DNA from: Lepus europaeus
Lineage: Eukaryota > Chordata > Mammalia > Lagomorpha > Leporidae
Assembly (NCBI RefSeq): GCF_033115175.1
Contig: NC_084827.1
Span: 24,236,001 to 24,300,000, forward strand
Length of the DNA: 64,000 bases
Direction of reading: 5' to 3'
Shown here in pieces: positions 1 through 12,206 of the stretch. The notes beneath the pieces were generated by a model. That model searched no databases and was not told the origin of the DNA. It saw only the letters and a program-made list of their open reading frames with translations. The position numbers and the translations under genes are program-made. Every line of letters starts with the position of its first letter. Position 1 is the stretch's first letter.

Positions 1-2182
1 TGATCAAATATAAGTTGGCTGTAGATGTTTGGATTGATTTCTGGTGTTTCTCTTCTGTTGCATTGGTCTATCCATCTGTTTCTGTACCAGTACCATGCTG
101 TTTTGATTACAACTGTCCTGAAAACTGGTGTTGTGATGCCTCCAGCTTTGTTTTTATTGTACAAGTTGCTTTAGCTATTCGAGGTCTCCTGTATCTCCAT
201 ATGAATTTCAGCATCATTTTTTCCAGATCTGAAAAGAATGTCTTTGGTATTTTGATTGGTATCACATTGAATCTATAAATTGCTTTTGGGAGAATGGACA
301 TTTTTATGATATTGATTTTTCCAATCCAGAGCATGGAGGATTCTTCCATTTTCTGGAATCCTCTTTTATTTCTTTCTTTAAGATTTTGTAATTCTCATCA
401 TAGAGATTTTAACATCCTTGGCAACCTTTATTCAAAGGTATTTGATTGTTGTTGTAGCTATTGTGAATGGGATTGATCATAGAAGTTCTTTCTCAGCCAT
501 GGCATTGCCTGTATATACAAAGGCTGTTGATTTTTGTGCATTGATTTTATATCCTGCTACTTTGCCAAATTCTTCTATGAGTTCCAATAGTCTCTTAGTA
601 GAGTTCTTTGGGTCCCCTAAATACAGAATCATATCATCTGCAAAGAGGGATAGTTTGACTTCTTTCTTCCCAATTTGTATCCCTTTAATTTCTTTTTCTT
701 GCCTGATGGCTCTGGCTAAAACTTCCAGAACTATATTGAATAGCAGTGGTGAGAGTGGGCAGCCCTGTCTGGTACCAGATCTCAGTGGAAATGCTTCCAA
801 CTTTTCCCCATTCAATAGGATGCTCGCCGTGGGTTTTTCATAAATTGCTTTGATTGTATTGAGGAATGTTCCTTCCATACCCAGTTTGCTTAGAGTTTTC
901 ATCATGAAAGGGTGTTGTATTTTATCGAATGCTTTCTCTGCATCTAATGAGATAATCATATGGTTTTTTTTCTGCAGTTTGTTAATGTAGTGTATTACGT
1001 TGATCGATTTGCAAATGTTGAACCATTCCTTCATACCAGGGATAAATCCCACTTGGTCTGGGTGGATGATCTTTCTGATGTGTTGTTGCATTCTATTGCC
1101 CAGAATTTTATTGAGGATTTTTGCATCTATGTTCATCAGGGAAACTGGTCTGTAATTCTCTTTCTCTGCTATATCTTTTTCAGGTTTAGGAATTAAGATG
1201 ATGTTGGCTTCATAGAAAGAATTTGGGAGGATTCCCTCTCTGAATTTTTCTGAATATTTTGAGAAGAACTGGAGTTAGTTCTTCTTTAAATGTCTGGTAG
1301 AATTCAGCAGTGAATCCATCTGGTCCTGGGCTTTTCTTTGTTAAGAGGGCCTTTATTACTGATTCAATTTCTGACTCAGTATATGGGTTATGTTTAGGCT
1401 TTCTATGTCTTCATTGTTTAATTTAGGTAGGTTGCATGTGTTCAGGAATCTATCCATTTCTGCTAGATTTCCCTGTTTGCTGGCATACAACTGAGAATAT
1501 CTGAGAAGATGCATGGCATGATTTCAGGTTTTTTTAATTTGCTGAGACTTACTTTATTACCTAGTATGTGGTCAATCCTAGAGTAAGTTTCATGTACTGC
1601 TTAGAAGAATGTTTATTCTTCAAGTGTAGGATGAAAAGTTCTATAGATTTCTATTAGATCTATTTGGTCTATAGTGTTGATTAAGTCTGTTGTTTCCTTG
1701 TTGATCTCCTGTCTGGTTGATCTGTCTATTGCTGAAAGTGGAGTATTGAAGTCCCCCAATACTATTGTATTAGAGTCTAAGTTTCCCTTTAAGTTCCTTA
1801 ACATATATTTTAAATAACCGGGTCCCTGTAATTAGGTGCATATACATTCATAATAGTTACATCTTCCTGTTGAATTGATCCCTTAATAATTATATAGTGC
1901 CCCTCTCTGTCTCTTCAACAGCTTTTGTGTTAAAGTTTATTTTATCTGATATTAAGATGGCTACACCAGCTCTTTTTTGGTTTCTGTTGGCATGCAATTT
2001 TTTTTCCAACCTTTCACTTTCAGTCTCCATGCACATTTGTTGGAAAGATGTGTTTCTTGTAAGCAGCAAATAGATGGGTTTTGTTTTCTAATCCATTCAG
2101 CCAGTCTGTGTCTTTTAACTGGAACGTTGAGGCCCTTTACATTCAGCATGACTATTGATAAGTAGTAACTTTGTCCTGCCAT
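1..2182 (-). pseudogene. L1 ORF2 relic (endonuclease + reverse transcriptase), 3' end outside window
   Basis: ORF2p is the L1 endonuclease/reverse transcriptase. The minus strand opens at 2182 with an ATG and an AP-endonuclease-like N terminus that includes the QETHL motif (complement of about 2040-2070). Reading frames then switch: 2182-1961 and 1804-1613 are in one frame, 1136-477 in another, and 349-107 back in the first. The 1136-477 block carries the reverse transcriptase core with F-A-D-D (the catalytic Y/FADD motif), preceded by the [13 protein letters not shown] motif. The 349-107 block matches the region downstream of RT ([14 protein letters not shown]). Only about 2.2 kb of an expected 3.8 kb lies inside the window. 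It is a dead copy. Confidence 0.9.
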
Positions 2183-2251
2183 TTTTCCAAAGATATTTTC
2201 TAATATATGCTTTGAATTTCCTGTGATCTTTTACTGAGATATTTTCTTTCT

Positions 2252-3281
2252 TTACCTCTTTTGTATTGATGGCCGTGTTTCTGTGTTTCTGTGTGTAACA
2301 CATCTTTAAGCATCTTTTGCAGGGCTGGATGAGTAGTGACCTATTCTTTCAATTTCTGTTTGCTATGAAAGGTCTTTATTTCACCTTCATTCTCAAATGA
2401 GAACTTTGCAGGATATAATATTCTGGGATAGCAGTTTTTTTCTCTTAGCACTTGGGCTATATTTTGCCATTCCCTCCTAGCCTGTAGGGTTTCTGATAAG
2501 TCTGCTGTGAGTCTAATTGGAGATCTTCTGAGAATAACCGAGCTTTTCTGTCTCACACATTTTAGAATCTTTTCTTTATGTTTCACTGTGGTGAGTTTGA
2601 TTACAATGTGTCGTAGCGAAGATCTCTTCTGGTCACCTTTATTGGGAGTTCTGTGTGCTTCCTGTACTTGGATGTCTCTTTCCTTCTCCAAACCCAGGAA
2701 GTTTTCTGCTACTCTTTCTTTAAAAAGGCCTTATAATCCTTTCTCTCTCTCTATGCCTTCAGGAACTTCCAGAACAAAAATGTTGGTTTTTTAAATAGTA
2801 TCCTGTAAATTCCCAACAATATTTTTTAGACATCTGATTTCCTCCTTTTCTTTGGTTTGTCTGTATACTTTCCTCTGCTCTGTTTCTAAGTCCGATATTT
2901 TCTCTTCTGCTTCACTGGTTCTATTTTTAAAGCTCTCAACTCTGTTTTTTATTTGTTCTATTGAATTCTTCATTTCATTTTGATTGCTCATCAATATCTC
3001 AATCTTCATGTTCTACTAAATTCCTCATTTTATTTTGATTCCTTCTTAAGGCTTCATTTTTACAAGATAGATTTTCTGTCATGTTGCTTGGATTTCAGTA
3101 TTTCATGTATTTGTTTTTGATTACTTCTAAATATTCTTATCATAATTTTGGAGTTCCATTTCTTGCAGTTCTTCTATATCATCATCTTCATAATCTTGTA
3201 TTGGAGTGTCATGTTCTTTTGGGAGCATCATGTTGTCTTCCTTGTTCTATTTCCTCAATTTTTGCATTTGTTATTTGGCAT
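2252..3281 (-). pseudogene. L1 ORF1 relic
   Basis: This is the L1 RNA-binding, trimeric coiled-coil protein ORF1p, almost full length by comparison with the intact copy at 13125-14162. The start context on the minus strand at 3281 reads M-P-N-N, as in the intact copy, but a TGA follows within about ten codons. A coiled-coil block is open at 3009-2791 (with SNQNEMK and SEAEEKISDLE). The RRM/C-terminal block at 2691-2341 contains RTPNK, SPIRLTADL, ETLQARREW and EGEIKTFHSKQKLKE. The TAA stop complements 2252-2254. Frame breaks between blocks show it is not functional. Confidence 0.88.
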
Positions 3282-4386
3282 TGTAGAGTTATTCTTTGGT
3301 TTTTTTTCTTTTTTTTTTTTTTCTGCCGCTGTGGTGGCTTTTCTTGTTATACTCTGACTCTAGATTAGGTGGACTGTCTGCTTGTGGTGGGTGTGGCCAG
3401 AGAGCTCTATTCATTTCTTCATGGCTACGGGTGTGCCAAAGGTGACACACCCAGGTTTGGCATGGTAAATCTCTCTCTCTCTCTTTTTTTCTTTAATTCA
3501 GAAGGGAAGTAATTCTACTCAGCCGAGCTCTTCTCCTCAATGGCAATCACTGCCTGAGCACTAGGCCCAGTGGGTATAATATTCGTCTGCTCTGTCCCAA
3601 ATACCACACAGAGGATCTGTGCAGTCCTCAGTGTAAGCTCAGATTCCCCTGCAGTGTCTCTCACTCGGTAGCTAAGGCCAGCCAATCTTGTGGTGTCTCC
3701 CACCAAGACTATTCACATCTCAGCCACACTGTGAGTTCTCCCGCACACCTTCAGGTTTTTTTGTTTTTTGTTTTCTCACTGTCCCAGTTCATTAGCTCCA
3801 CACATTCACTAGGTCTTAGTCTCCTGTTATTACTCCCCACAAGAGTCAGGTTTTTCGGTTTGGGTGAGGGCAAGCATAGCCAAAAGCTGGCCCAACTGTT
3901 GCGTATGTCCAAAATTGTACCTGCTCTATTGTCTTGCATGTCTCTGTAAAGTGAGTGGAGAGAGTGAATTGTGTCTGTACCATCCCTTTTATTTTTTCTC
4001 CCCTCTAGTTAGGCTGGTGTTTTTCCCCCTATGAGACTTCAAACCTCATTCCCTCTAGGTTCTTCCTGACATTTTTCTGCCAGTGTCTTGGGCTACTGTG
4101 GTTTCATCTCACCTCTCTTTCCAGCGCCAGTGGGGAGACTCATGGTAGCTGGGGTCCCGAGCCTTGGGTGCCCATGCCCTCTACATAGGTCCAATGTGTC
4201 CCTCTAATTCTGGAATAGTTTCCTCTGCCATTTTTTTCCTAACTCTTCCCTGAGACTACACTATCTCCACTTTTATTAAACTATCTTTTCCTGGACTATC
4301 AGTGAGCTCCCTCCCTATTCCACCATCTCAGAACCTCCCAATGTGATTATTTTATACTTAAACTATTGAGCAACAAACTCATGAGT

Positions 4387-4751
4387 AAGAATAAATTTCT
4401 GGGCCAGCGCCGTGGCTCAATAGGCTAATCCTCCACCTGTGGCACCAGCACACCAGGTTCTAGTCCTGGTCAGGGTGTCGGATTCTGTCCCGGTTGCCCC
4501 TCTTCCAGGCCAGCTCTCTGCTGTGGCCCGGGAGTGCAGTGGAGGATGACCCAAGTGCTTGGGCTCTGCACCCCATGGGAGACCAGGAGAAGCACCAGGC
4601 TCCTGCATTTGGATCAGCGCAGTGTGCCGGCTGCAGTGCACCAGCCACAGCGGTCATTAGGGGGTGAACCCACGGCAAAGGAAGACCTTTCTCTCTGTCT
4701 CTCTCACTGTCCACTCTGCCTGTCAAAAAGAAAAAAAAAGAATAAATTTCT
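4387..4751 (+). mobile_element. CSINE (rabbit C repeat), full length
   Basis: It starts at 4401 with GGCCAGCGCCGTGGCTCA (tRNA-derived head with A/B-box-like motifs), ends with a CT-rich stretch, CTGCCTGTC and an A-rich tail. A 14-bp TSD, AAGAATAAATTTCT, lies at 4387-4400 and 4738-4751. The element is noncoding; ORFs across it are fortuitous. Confidence 0.95.
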
Positions 4752-5103
4752 GGCCAGCACTGTGGCTCAATAGGCTAATCCTCCACCTGCGGTGCCGGCA
4801 CCCTGGGTTCTAGTCCTGGTCAGTCGGGGGCGCCGGATTCTGTCCTGGTTGCTCCTCTTCCAGTCCAGCTCTCTGTTGTGGCCCAGGAAGGCAGTGGAGG
4901 ATGGTCCAAGTGCTTGGGCCCTGCACCCACATAGGACACCAGGAGAAACACCTGGCTCCTGGCTTTGGATCAGCATGGTGCGCCAGCTGCAGCGTGTCAG
5001 CCACAGTGGTCATTAGGGGGTGAACCCACGGCAAAGGAAGACCTTTCTCTCTGTCTCTCTCTCTCACTGTCTACTCTGCCTGTCAAAAAATAAATAAATT
5101 TCT
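4741..5103 (+). mobile_element. CSINE, full length, directly adjacent to the previous one
   Basis: The head begins at 4752 (GGCCAGCACTGTGGCTCA) and the tail ends near 5090. The preceding TSD copy AATAAATTTCT (4741-4751) recurs at 5093-5103, so the same target motif now flanks and separates two CSINEs. Confidence 0.95.
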
Positions 5104-5277
5104 TTTTTTATCATTATTGATTTCTGGGGAAATAATTTCTCTATATTCACATATATAGAAACTAAATTATAATACAGTTCAAACAAAAAGTTTATCTCAT
5201 CTTAGCATTTTCTTATGCATTTATAGGGAGTAATTTTTAAAATACTACTAATATCATTAATAGATGCATGTTTAATT

Positions 5278-5638
5278 AAATTTAGTTTTTTAATGATTTA
5301 TTTATTTATCTGAAAGTCAGAGTTACACAGATAGAGGAGAGCCAGAGAGAGAGAGAGAGAAAGAAAGTGAGAGAGAGAGGTCTTCCCTCCGATGGCTCAC
5401 TCCCCAGATGGCCACAACTGCACCAATCTGAAGCCAGGAGCCAGGAGCTTCTTCTGGGTCTCCCACATGGGTGCACGGGTCCAAGGACTTGGGCCATCTT
5501 CTGCTGCTTTCCCAGGCCATAGCAGAGAGCTGGATCAGAAGTGGAGCAGCAAGTTCTCAAACTGGTGCCCATATGGGATGCTGACACTCCAGGCTAGGGC
5601 ATTAACCCACTGCACCACAGCACCGACTCTGAAATTTA
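5278..5638 (-). mobile_element. CSINE, antisense
   Basis: The antisense copy runs from the TTTTTAATGATTTATTTATTTATCTG tail region (described by position 5286-5311) through an AG-rich tract to the head complement CCACAGCACCGACTCT ending near 5631. Short TSD-like AAATTTA motifs flank it at 5278 and 5632. Confidence 0.92.
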
Positions 5639-5639
5639 C

Positions 5640-8600
5640 TTTTATTATTTTATGATTATATAGCTATATTTATTATGAACAATAATAACACTCAAGCCAG
5701 AGGAGAAAATAATAATATTTAAAACACTTCAGTTAAAGACATTTTTCACCTTCCATGTGTTTTCTTTACAAAGAACTGTGGTAGAAGTTTTAATAAGCCT
5801 TTCAAGTACAAAAATAGATTATATTAAGATATTATAGTACAATATGGAATGGAATTATGAATTCAAGGAGAAAAAGCAAAAGGTATAAAATATTTGAATG
5901 TCAGGAAGGAAATTGTTTATATACTGTTTTGAGTTGTTATGATACTCAGATTTTCCTGGGTATTAGACAGTTCTATAATCCTATTTTAAAACATGTGTAT
6001 GTATTTGCATGAGTGGGAAATATCACGTTGCTCCTAAACCTGTATATATGAAATTTCTTTATATAAATAAAAAAAATCAAAAAACTATTTATCAAACAAG
6101 AAATTAGATCTATTCAAAACATCATTGTGAAAAATCTTAGATGTCAAGTTAAAAATGGAAGAAAATATATAATATGTCTGGTGGTATTTTAGGAAATACT
6201 TGGTAAGCACTGAATTAGGCTCTCAGAGCCTCTGGAGAATCTGTTTCATCCTGCAAACATGTAACCAAATATTTCTCTTGGGTTATGCTAGCATTCTGTC
6301 TGCATCTTTTATTTCTGCTATGCACCAAAGGGAAGGGAAAGAGAACTTTGGGCTGCCAATGAGAGAGTAGTGTATGGATAATACACCTTTGACCAACAGG
6401 CCAACACTTAAAGCCCTGCCTTACAGATAATAGCTACTACTCACTGTGCTTTTGCCTGCTGCATGTTCTACTATGTACATGCAAGAATTCATTTAATATT
6501 AATATCTACCACGTGATAAAGGTATAAATAGTGTCCTTATTATACAGATCAAGTGCCTGAGGGTCACAGAAGTTATTTAAAAAGTCACTTATATAGCTGG
6601 TTAGAATGAGGTAAGCATATCTCACTCGAAGAGGCATTTCTTGTTTTCACCCACCCATCTAGGAATTTCTGAAGTCAGGAATAGGTGCCTCAGATAACTG
6701 TAGTCTTTCACCTGGCTCTACCTACACATGGTAGCCAGGAACATAGATGCTCCAGGCTACCAATAGACAAGGAAAGACATGCTTATGTTTGAGAATAGGA
6801 TTTTGCATAGCAAAACTGGGAAACACAATATGCCTACTGTATTTAATTCTCCTTTTATTAACATACGTCATATATAAGCTCTTCCTAAAAATATGAAATT
6901 TATAACTGCCCTTCATAATGAAATCTCTTGATCATTGACATTGCTCATTAATTCCCTGTGAGCACCTAATTCATTCTTGTTAGATTTTACGTGTAAATTA
7001 GTTGTTGATGCAACAAAGAAGAGTTAGAGCAAGATCTCATTTCCTAAAGCACTTACATTCTGCACTTTACTCTGCACAGCCTTTTCCCTACCCCATATGG
7101 AGAAAACTGACTGTGCAGCTCCATTCCTGTCTGCACTTAAAACAGCTACGAATTTCCAGAAGAAATCCTGCTGGCTGCAAACAGTGAAGTGAAATTTCAA
7201 CTTTCTGGCAATTAGATGTACTTTGCTAATAACAGTGCACACCATGGAACTTTTTTCAGTGTGCCTCCAGTAGGAGTAAAATCCAGGCAACTACTGCTTT
7301 TTTTTTTTTTTTCTCATCTTTGTTATTTGTGAATCTTTTGTAGAATTATCACTGCTCCAACTAGGGTCAAGTGGTCATGTTCCTGAGTGAAGTAGAATCA
7401 AAATAGCTTCTTTTTCAAGGTTATGGCTCCAACCATGTTTGGGAAAGGATTAAACAAGGATTAAGGTTGGTTGTCTGTTTTCTACTTTACTCATTATCCA
7501 GGCTTGTTCATACAAGTAGGTTCAGAAAAAGAACAGCAATACCTATCATCAATCTGAACTACCCAGGAAAGGGCTTCTACCAATTCATATACCAGGAGTC
7601 AGTTGGAGAGTGATACAGGACTGCTAATAGATGCATTCCTAACAGAGACTAAGGAGATTGGATTGGGTTGAAGCAAAAGCTATTATTCTATTAGTTTCAT
7701 TAGGGCCCCAGTTTGTTTAACAAAGCACACTTGGTGACCAATATCACTGAGAAGAGGGCATAATGGAACTTCTAAGAGGTGGCTTTTTTTGCTATTCAAA
7801 AAATATTCTACGCTTATTAATAGTGACAGAATTGAATGTTGATTAGAATTCACTTCAATGGAAAATATCCTTTTACCAGAGGTAGTCTATGTTTTTAATC
7901 ACCCTAACTATTAGGCAAAATCTACAGTTGAAAGATTTTTTATTGGAATCCACAACAAAATCCACAATTGTTTAAATTTTGTATATATACATTATACTAC
8001 CTGTAATATGCTTCCAGACTTCAATCTTTAGTGAGGCAAAGTTCTGGAGAAATTGAAAACAGTAAATGCAGAGTAAAGGAAGATTTCATAATCACTTTTA
8101 ATCCTGCAGCTTATTATTTGACAGAAACAACTTCTTTGAAAAGAAATAACATTAATAAAACCTTTCAGATTTGACCTTTCAGTGGTGGAGAAATTGAGCA
8201 ATATAAATTCTATTAATGGTAAACGGCTGCTTCCCAGCTAAATCTCTCTCTGACATTGGGCAGAATGGCTCTTTTTCAGAATCCTTTTCTGTAAAGAAAC
8301 TGTTGAAAAATGATTTAAATCAGTGAAGTCAGCTAACTCAGATTATCAACTATCAATCTACAACAAAATAAAGACAATTTTTGATTCACATTTCTATATT
8401 TTATATTTATTGATATAAAAAATTTCTAGTAAGGTAGTTTCCAAAGGAAGACATTTTTACAACTTGTATCTAACATACGCTGTGACAAACAATAGGCGCT
8501 CAGAAACATTTTTGTGAACTAAGCTGATGAGACCTCTTTAATTTTTCTAATTGATTGTTACGGTTATTAATTTACCCTCTGATATCATATTCTGTGACTT

Positions 8601-9725
8601 TTTGTTTCTTGAATTTTTAACAGTAGTAGAAAGGACATTGGCTTAAAAAAGCTTGAATGCTTAATAATGAGTAAAATTACTATTACATTAAATAGAAGTT
8701 TGGGCTGAAGGTGATGATATGTGCATGGGAAAGGGCTGGAAAGTATACTGATAACCACAGGAATTTTCCCAAGTGGGATCTCCTACCAACATTGAGGAGG
8801 CATAATGGTCAAAGGCTCATTCTAGACCTACTCTGCTTAGGACTACACTGTTGCATGTTATTTTAGCTAATCTTCATATCTCTGAGCTACCTAACTGATA
8901 GTTTTTGTGGAAATAAGTAATAGTTGTGGATTGCTATTAAAATGCCTAAAACAGAATAGCAACATTAGCCTAAATTGTTTACTGTGAAAGTTCAGAACCT
9001 TAGGGACAAACATTTTCACCCAAGACCATGAGAACAACCATAATTTGGTTCCACTGCTCAAGTCACTTAAAAGAGGTATCACAGGTCAAACCCAGTGAAG
9101 GATATTAAGGAGCACGGACTTAACTGGGATCAGGGGAGTACTGGGACAAGGTGTGCATGGCTAGGCTCAAGAGACTTACTCAGGAGTTATAGTAGCTAAG
9201 AAAATGGCATAGATAAAAAATGGAGAAAACGCTTGGTATAACTTTGATTTTTCTCCTTGTACCTAACTCAATCTCCCTCTCCTCATATATGCTATGAATA
9301 TATCATTCTTCTTTGATGAACAATTTACCAATTGACTGTGCAACCCCATAGCACTGTGGTGTCAGAGTTTTAAGAGCTTCCCTTCACTATAACAAGGTTC
9401 AGGATGCTAAAGCCTTGCCTTTAAGGGAATGGAATTGGGGTAGAGACGTGTGATGGAACTGCTGTAGTTTCCTTTTTAGATCCTATGACCAGAGTGTCAT
9501 ATTTTAAGGTATTCTGCATGTATTAAGTTTCTCAAAAACAATGGATTGAAGTAATCAGAGAATAATTTTTATAGGAGGAAAATAGGGCATAGATAGGTTA
9601 AGAGCGTCTCTGAAATCATTCCATAAGTACCTATCAGTCTATCAACATTTACTGAGAATTTTCACATATGAGACTTTGCATTGGGGTGAAAGATGGTCTA
9701 GATGGACGGTTATAGAACTCAGAAA
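5640..9725. other. intergenic sequence, no gene recognised
   Basis: AT-rich unique-looking DNA. All ORFs are below 100 codons and show no recognisable protein. Apart from the MIR-like fragment at 6440-6615 and a possible MIR tail near 8478-8520, nothing could be assigned. Confidence 0.6.
6440..6615 (-). repeat. MIR-like ancient SINE fragment, antisense
   Basis: Order of motifs fits antisense MIR: a 'tactatgtacatgca' size/frequency block, 'attcatttaat', 'ttattatacagat', 'gcctgagggtcacagaagtt' and 'agctggttagaatgagg'. It is highly diverged, so the family call rests on motif order only. Confidence 0.5.
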
Positions 9726-10028
9726 TCTGGGGTCAGCATTGTGGTTCAGCAAGCTGAACTGCTACCTGCAATGTTGACATCCCATTTCAGAGTGCTGGCT
9801 GCTCTTCTTCCAATACAGCTACCTGCTGATGTGCCTGGGAAAGCAGTGGAGGGTGCACCAAGTACCTGGGGTTTTACTACCCATTAAGAGACCCAGATGG
9901 AAATCTGGGCTCCTGGTTTTTGCCTGGACCAGCACCAGCCGTTGCAACCATTTGGGGAGCCATCTCTCTCTCCCTCTTTCTTCTCTTTCTCCCTGATTGT
10001 AACTCTTTCCTTCAAATAATAAAAAGCA
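9726..10028 (+). mobile_element. CSINE, older diverged copy
   Basis: The head GGTCAGCATTGTGGTTCAG, the middle 'gctcttcttccaatacagct', the block 'gggctcctggtttttgcctgg' and a CT-rich tail ending in 'ttcaaataataaaaag' match the C repeat in order. No convincing TSD was found. Confidence 0.85.
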
Positions 10029-10540
10029 AAATATATTTCAGGGAATTTAAAATGCAAATATGATAATTACAGAAGGTTAATCACTTTGTTATGTGTTGCT
10101 AGTTCAGTAATGTTAATCTTCATTTGTTTCATGCATCTTCTTCCTAGTTGCTGTAGTAGTATAAATAGAGTAAATACATTATTGGTCATTTTTGTCTCTT
10201 CTTGAGAGTAAAGAAGATGGAAAAGTCAGGAAAGAAATGAAATGTCTTGGAGAGAGGAAAGAAGTTGTCATCTAGAAAGCAGAGACAAATAGTACTTACA
10301 AGCGTTCTAGTGATATAATAGCATGGAAGGAAGCCTGGCTGGTGCTAGATAATTTCAATCCTGATATGAGGGAAAGTATTTACTTTCTAACTCCATTTCC
10401 ATTATGTTGCCCATATTTCCTACCATCCATGCCAGGATTTTAATAGCGATAGGACACTTGGTTGGTACATTGTCCTTAGGAAGTGTGTCAGGGGATTGCC
10501 ATATTCTAGAACAGCTTTTAAGTGTTAAGTCCTTTATATT
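10029..10540. other. intergenic sequence, nothing recognised
   Basis: No gene, RNA gene or assignable repeat seen. Confidence 0.5.
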
Positions 10541-10715
10541 TTTTAAAGAATTATTTTATTTATTTGAAAGTCACAGTTACATGGAGAGAGGAGAGGCAGA
10601 GAGAGAGAGAGAGAGAAGTCTTCTATCCGATGGTTCACTCCCCAATTGGCCACAACGGCCAGAGCTATGCCGATCAGAAGCCAGAAGCCATGTCCCCCCC
10701 CCCCCCCCTTCTTCC
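10541..10715 (-). mobile_element. CSINE, antisense, 5'-truncated, next to a C homopolymer
   Basis: It contains the antisense tail (ATTTATTTGAAAGTCACAG), the AG tract and 'ggccacaacggccagagct', but stops at about 10690 in a pure C run (about 10696-10711). The tRNA-like head is missing. Confidence 0.85.
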
Positions 10716-11731
10716 TCTATGATCATGACTATGATTCTTCTTTGATAATAATTGGAAAATAAAAATGATACAATCTACAACACATTAGGATCTGTTTCCT
10801 AACCTATAATAACAGCTTCCTCATTGATCTCTCTGCCTGAAGTTCAACATTCTTCCCACTGGGAACTGGGTGTTTCTCAAATCCATAGTTATTACCTGTT
10901 TAAAATCTACCAATGTTCTCATACAAGTTGAAGGAATATGGAACAAATTTACCTTCTTGTTTAGAATAATAGCACACACAGACATAGATACATAAAAATT
11001 TTCCAGATAGTTGATACCAGCTTCCCCACAGAAAAAGGAAATATGTGAGATAAGCTCTACATTCAACCCTGCTTACTGCTTTGAAAGCGTTTCAGGTTTC
11101 AGTGTAGCAAGTGACAACCCAATAGTAGCTCAGGAGACACTCCTGTGCTAAGTATGGATAGAGCTGAGAGTCTGACAAGACTGTAGTGGCTCAAAAGCAG
11201 AGACAGAATATGGAGACCACAGAGCAAGAACTCTAGAGATATATAGAGATGCTGCCGGTGTTCAGTTGAGTAGTGATCAGCTCATGAATGTGAAGAAATT
11301 ATCTATGGCCGCCTAAGTACTACCTGGTAGAAGATAAGGGAAAAGTAGTTGTAGATCACATAGAACTGGCAATAATACCATACTAGCCAGACTAGAGAGA
11401 CTTAAAATTTATGGAGCACTGAACTGTGCCATGAACTGTAATAAAATCAAGAGCAAAACTAATTAAGCCAAATCCAAAAACAAAGCTCAACAGTATTTAT
11501 AGGTATAGACAAATATCCAGTATACAATAAAATCTAATTCACAATTTCTGGCATACAGTATAAGATTACCAAATATACAAGAGGAGGAAAACGTCATCCA
11601 TAAGGAGTAGAAAAATCAATCAGTTAAAATGGCAACAGAGCTGACATTGACATTAAAAGCGCTAGGAAGGTCATTATAGTTGCATTCCATATGTTCAAGA
11701 GATGCAAAGCTGAATATGTTAATAGAGACAC
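10716..11731. other. intergenic sequence, nothing recognised
   Basis: No supportable gene. ORFs are short and featureless. Confidence 0.5.
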
Positions 11732-12089
11732 AAAATAGAGGCCAGCGTTGTGGCGCAGTGGGTTAACACCCTGGTCTGAAGTGCTGGCATCCTATATGGG
11801 CGCCAATTCGAGCCCCTGCTGCTCCACTCCAATCCAGCTCTCTGCTATAGCCTGGGAACCCAGTAGAAGATGGCCCAAGTCCTTGGGCCCCTGCACCCAA
11901 GTGGGAGACCTGGAAAAGCTCCTGGCTCCTGGCTTCGGATCTGCACAGCTCCGGCCATTGCGGCCAACTGGGGAGCAAACCATCGGATGGAAGACCTCTC
12001 TCTCTCTCACTCTCTCTCTGCCTCTCCTCTCTCTGTGTAACTCTGACTTTCAAATGAATAAATAAATAACTCTTGGAAAAAAAATAGAG
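11732..12089 (+). mobile_element. CSINE, full length
   Basis: The element runs 11741-12080. The TSD AAAATAGAG lies at 11732-11740 and 12081-12089. The tail CTTTCAAATGAATAAATAAAT is the longer type of C-repeat tail. Confidence 0.95.
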
Positions 12090-12206
12090 ATACTAAATAT
12101 AGCAAAATGACCAAGTAGAATTTTTTTTTAGTTATAAACAAATAATTTATTCATCATGAAGATGTAAAAATTGGAGCATGATTTCTGTATTTAAAACATA
12201 TGTACA

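Larger units (their letters stand above)
1..4340 (-). mobile_element. L1 retrotransposon, antisense, decayed, cut by window edge
   Basis: Read on the minus strand, the order is 5'UTR (about 4340-3282), ORF1 relic (3281-2252), a short spacer, then ORF2 from 2182 to the window edge. The 5' tip near 4325-4338 reads, in sense, as a GATGGTGGAATAGG-type start comparable with the 5' tip of the element at 12207. Both ORFs have frameshifts and stops, so this copy cannot encode a working element. The 3' part of ORF2 and the 3'UTR lie outside the window. Orientation and family are clear from protein-level matches; the exact 5' boundary is good to about 10 bp. Confidence 0.9.

Noticed and set aside
4401-4475. 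tRNA-like head of CSINEs as tRNA genes
   Set aside because: A/B-box-like motifs come from the tRNA-derived SINE head; no cloverleaf or mature tRNA 3' end is present, and the same head recurs in every CSINE.
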